Source: Thiodiazotropha sp050305635 (GTDB taxonomy: Bacteria > Pseudomonadota > Gammaproteobacteria > Chromatiales > Chromatiaceae). Taken from it: a stretch of DNA of 20,941 nt. The stretch lies in the NCBI GenBank assembly GCA_050305635.1, contig JBNLFS010000099.1:1-20941 (forward strand), in the 5' to 3' direction. Position numbers and translations under genes: made by a program. This document shows positions 20,016-20,941 of the stretch, one piece after another; the first letter of the stretch is position 1; each line of letters opens with the position of its first letter. The notes below the pieces were generated by a model. It did not search any database and was not told where the DNA came from. It saw only the letters and a list, made by a program, of their open reading frames with translations.

Positions 20016-20909
20016 ATGGCGCTGCGTCAATGTGCAATCTACGGTAAAGGCGGTATTGGTAAGTCCACCACTACCCAGAACCTGGTAGCCGGTCTGGCTG
20101 AACTGGGTAAAAAGGTCATGATCGTCGGTTGTGACCCCAAAGCGGACTCTACCCGTCTGATCCTCCACTCCAAGGCACAGAATACCATCATGGAAATGGC
20201 AGCGGAAGCTGGCACCGTTGAGGATCTGGAACTGGAAGATGTGCTGAAAACCGGTTACGGCAACATCAAGTGCGTCGAGTCCGGTGGTCCTGAGCCGGGC
20301 GTCGGTTGTGCCGGCCGCGGCGTTATCACCGCGATCAACTTCCTGGAAGAGGAAGGCGCCTACGAAGACGATCTCGACTTCGTGTTCTATGACGTACTGG
20401 GTGACGTGGTGTGCGGTGGTTTCGCCATGCCCATCCGCGAGAACAAGGCCCAGGAAATCTACATCGTATGCTCCGGTGAGATGATGGCCATGTACGCCGC
20501 CAACAACATCTCCAAGGGTATCGTGAAGTACGCCAACTCCGGTGGTGTGCGTCTGGCCGGCCTGATCTGCAACAGCCGTAACACCGATCGTGAGGACGAG
20601 CTGATCATCGCCCTGGCCCAGAAGCTGGGTACCCAGATGATCCACTTCGTGCCCCGCGACAACGTGGTGCAGCGTGCTGAGATCCGTCGTATGACCGTCA
20701 TCGAGTACGATCCGAGCGCCAAGCAGGCCGACGAGTACCGTAACCTGGCGCAGAAGATCATCGACAACACCGAGCTGGTGATCCCGACCCCCTGCACCAT
20801 GGACGAGCTCGAAGAGCTGCTGATGGAGTTCGGCATCATGGAGGAAGAGGACGAGAGCATCATCGGTCAGACCGCTGCTTCTGAGAGCTGCACGGTAGCC
20901 GCTCCCTGA
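20016..20909 (+). CDS. nifH: NifH, nitrogenase iron protein (dinitrogenase reductase)
   Basis: A 297-aa homodimeric ATPase that passes electrons to the MoFe protein and also takes part in cofactor synthesis. P-loop GKGGIGKST at 10-18; switch region CDPKADSTRL (39-48); cluster ligands Cys98 and Cys133; FAMPIRENKAQEIYIV after the second. Arg101 in CAGRGVIT is the ADP-ribosylation site of DraT. The start is the ATG at 20016, with AAGGAGA seven bases upstream; the frame stays open further up, but that part overlaps the leader and is not NifH-like. The acidic C-terminus (EEEDES) is normal for gammaproteobacteria. NifD and NifK presumably follow beyond the edge. Confidence 0.99.
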   Translation: MALRQCAIYGKGGIGKSTTTQNLVAGLAELGKKVMIVGCDPKADSTRLILHSKAQNTIMEMAAEAGTVEDLELEDVLKTGYGNIKCVESGGPEPGVGCAGRGVITAINFLEEEGAYEDDLDFVFYDVLGDVVCGGFAMPIRENKAQEIYIVCSGEMMAMYAANNISKGIVKYANSGGVRLAGLICNSRNTDREDELIIALAQKLGTQMIHFVPRDNVVQRAEIRRMTVIEYDPSAKQADEYRNLAQKIIDNTELVIPTPCTMDELEELLMEFGIMEEEDESIIGQTAASESCTVAAP

Positions 20910-20941
20910 TTGTTGGTGAGTCGAAACGATTAATTTGTAGT

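Overview
The window is an accessory nitrogen-fixation region of a diazotrophic gammaproteobacterium. The sequence shows a complete, tightly overlapped rnf operon, a NifL/NifA pair, nifB-fdxN-nifO-nifQ, draG, draT, and nifH at the right edge (nifD presumably follows outside). NifL, NifO and this arrangement recall the second nif region of Azotobacter vinelandii and Pseudomonas stutzeri. The draT/draG pair and the interspersed CGTTCCCACGC hairpin repeats fit a Chromatiales or sulfur-oxidiser-type gammaproteobacterium. The lineage is my inference from gene content; no database search was possible.

Layout. 1-600: end of an upstream transcript (terminator) and a small lipoprotein-like c-type cytochrome. 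617-6013 (minus): rnfABCDGE-rnfH, the membrane ion-motive complex that can deliver low-potential electrons to ferredoxin for nitrogenase. 6014-6315: a divergent control region with two perfect NifA boxes (TGT-N10-ACA) between -24/-12 promoters for rnf and nifLA. 6316-9524: nifL and nifA, joined by TGATG. 9525-10093: two copies of a 111-112 bp repeat unit, then the nifB control region with two NifA boxes and a -24/-12 promoter. 10094-14918: nifB, fdxN, an unrecognised 73-aa gene, nifO, a flavodiiron protein gene (fprA-like), a [2Fe-2S] ferredoxin gene, a 33-codon ORF that looks like the N-terminal stub of a Shethna FeSII-type ferredoxin, and nifQ. 15079-16011: draG. 16035-17571 (minus): a compact three-gene unit of a SIR2-like protein, a Cys-rich DUF1289-like protein and a bacteriohemerythrin. 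17815-18458: a DUF3144 gene and an unrecognised gene, joined by TGATG. 18459-18985: no gene, three kinds of interspersed repeat. 18986-19825 (minus): draT, divergent from nifH (20016-20909).

How it works together. NifA with sigma-54 is predicted to drive rnf, nifLA (autoregulation), nifB and nifH; NifL would hold NifA inactive under oxygen or fixed nitrogen. Rnf, FdxN and the [2Fe-2S] ferredoxin could supply electrons. NifB and NifQ serve FeMo-cofactor synthesis. The flavodiiron protein and the hemerythrin are plausible oxygen-handling factors. DraT and DraG switch NifH off and on by ADP-ribosylation of the Arg at position 101, which is present here. The least explained parts are the SIR2/DUF1289-like/hemerythrin unit, the 73-aa and 128-aa proteins, the DUF3144 protein, and the FeSII-like stub.
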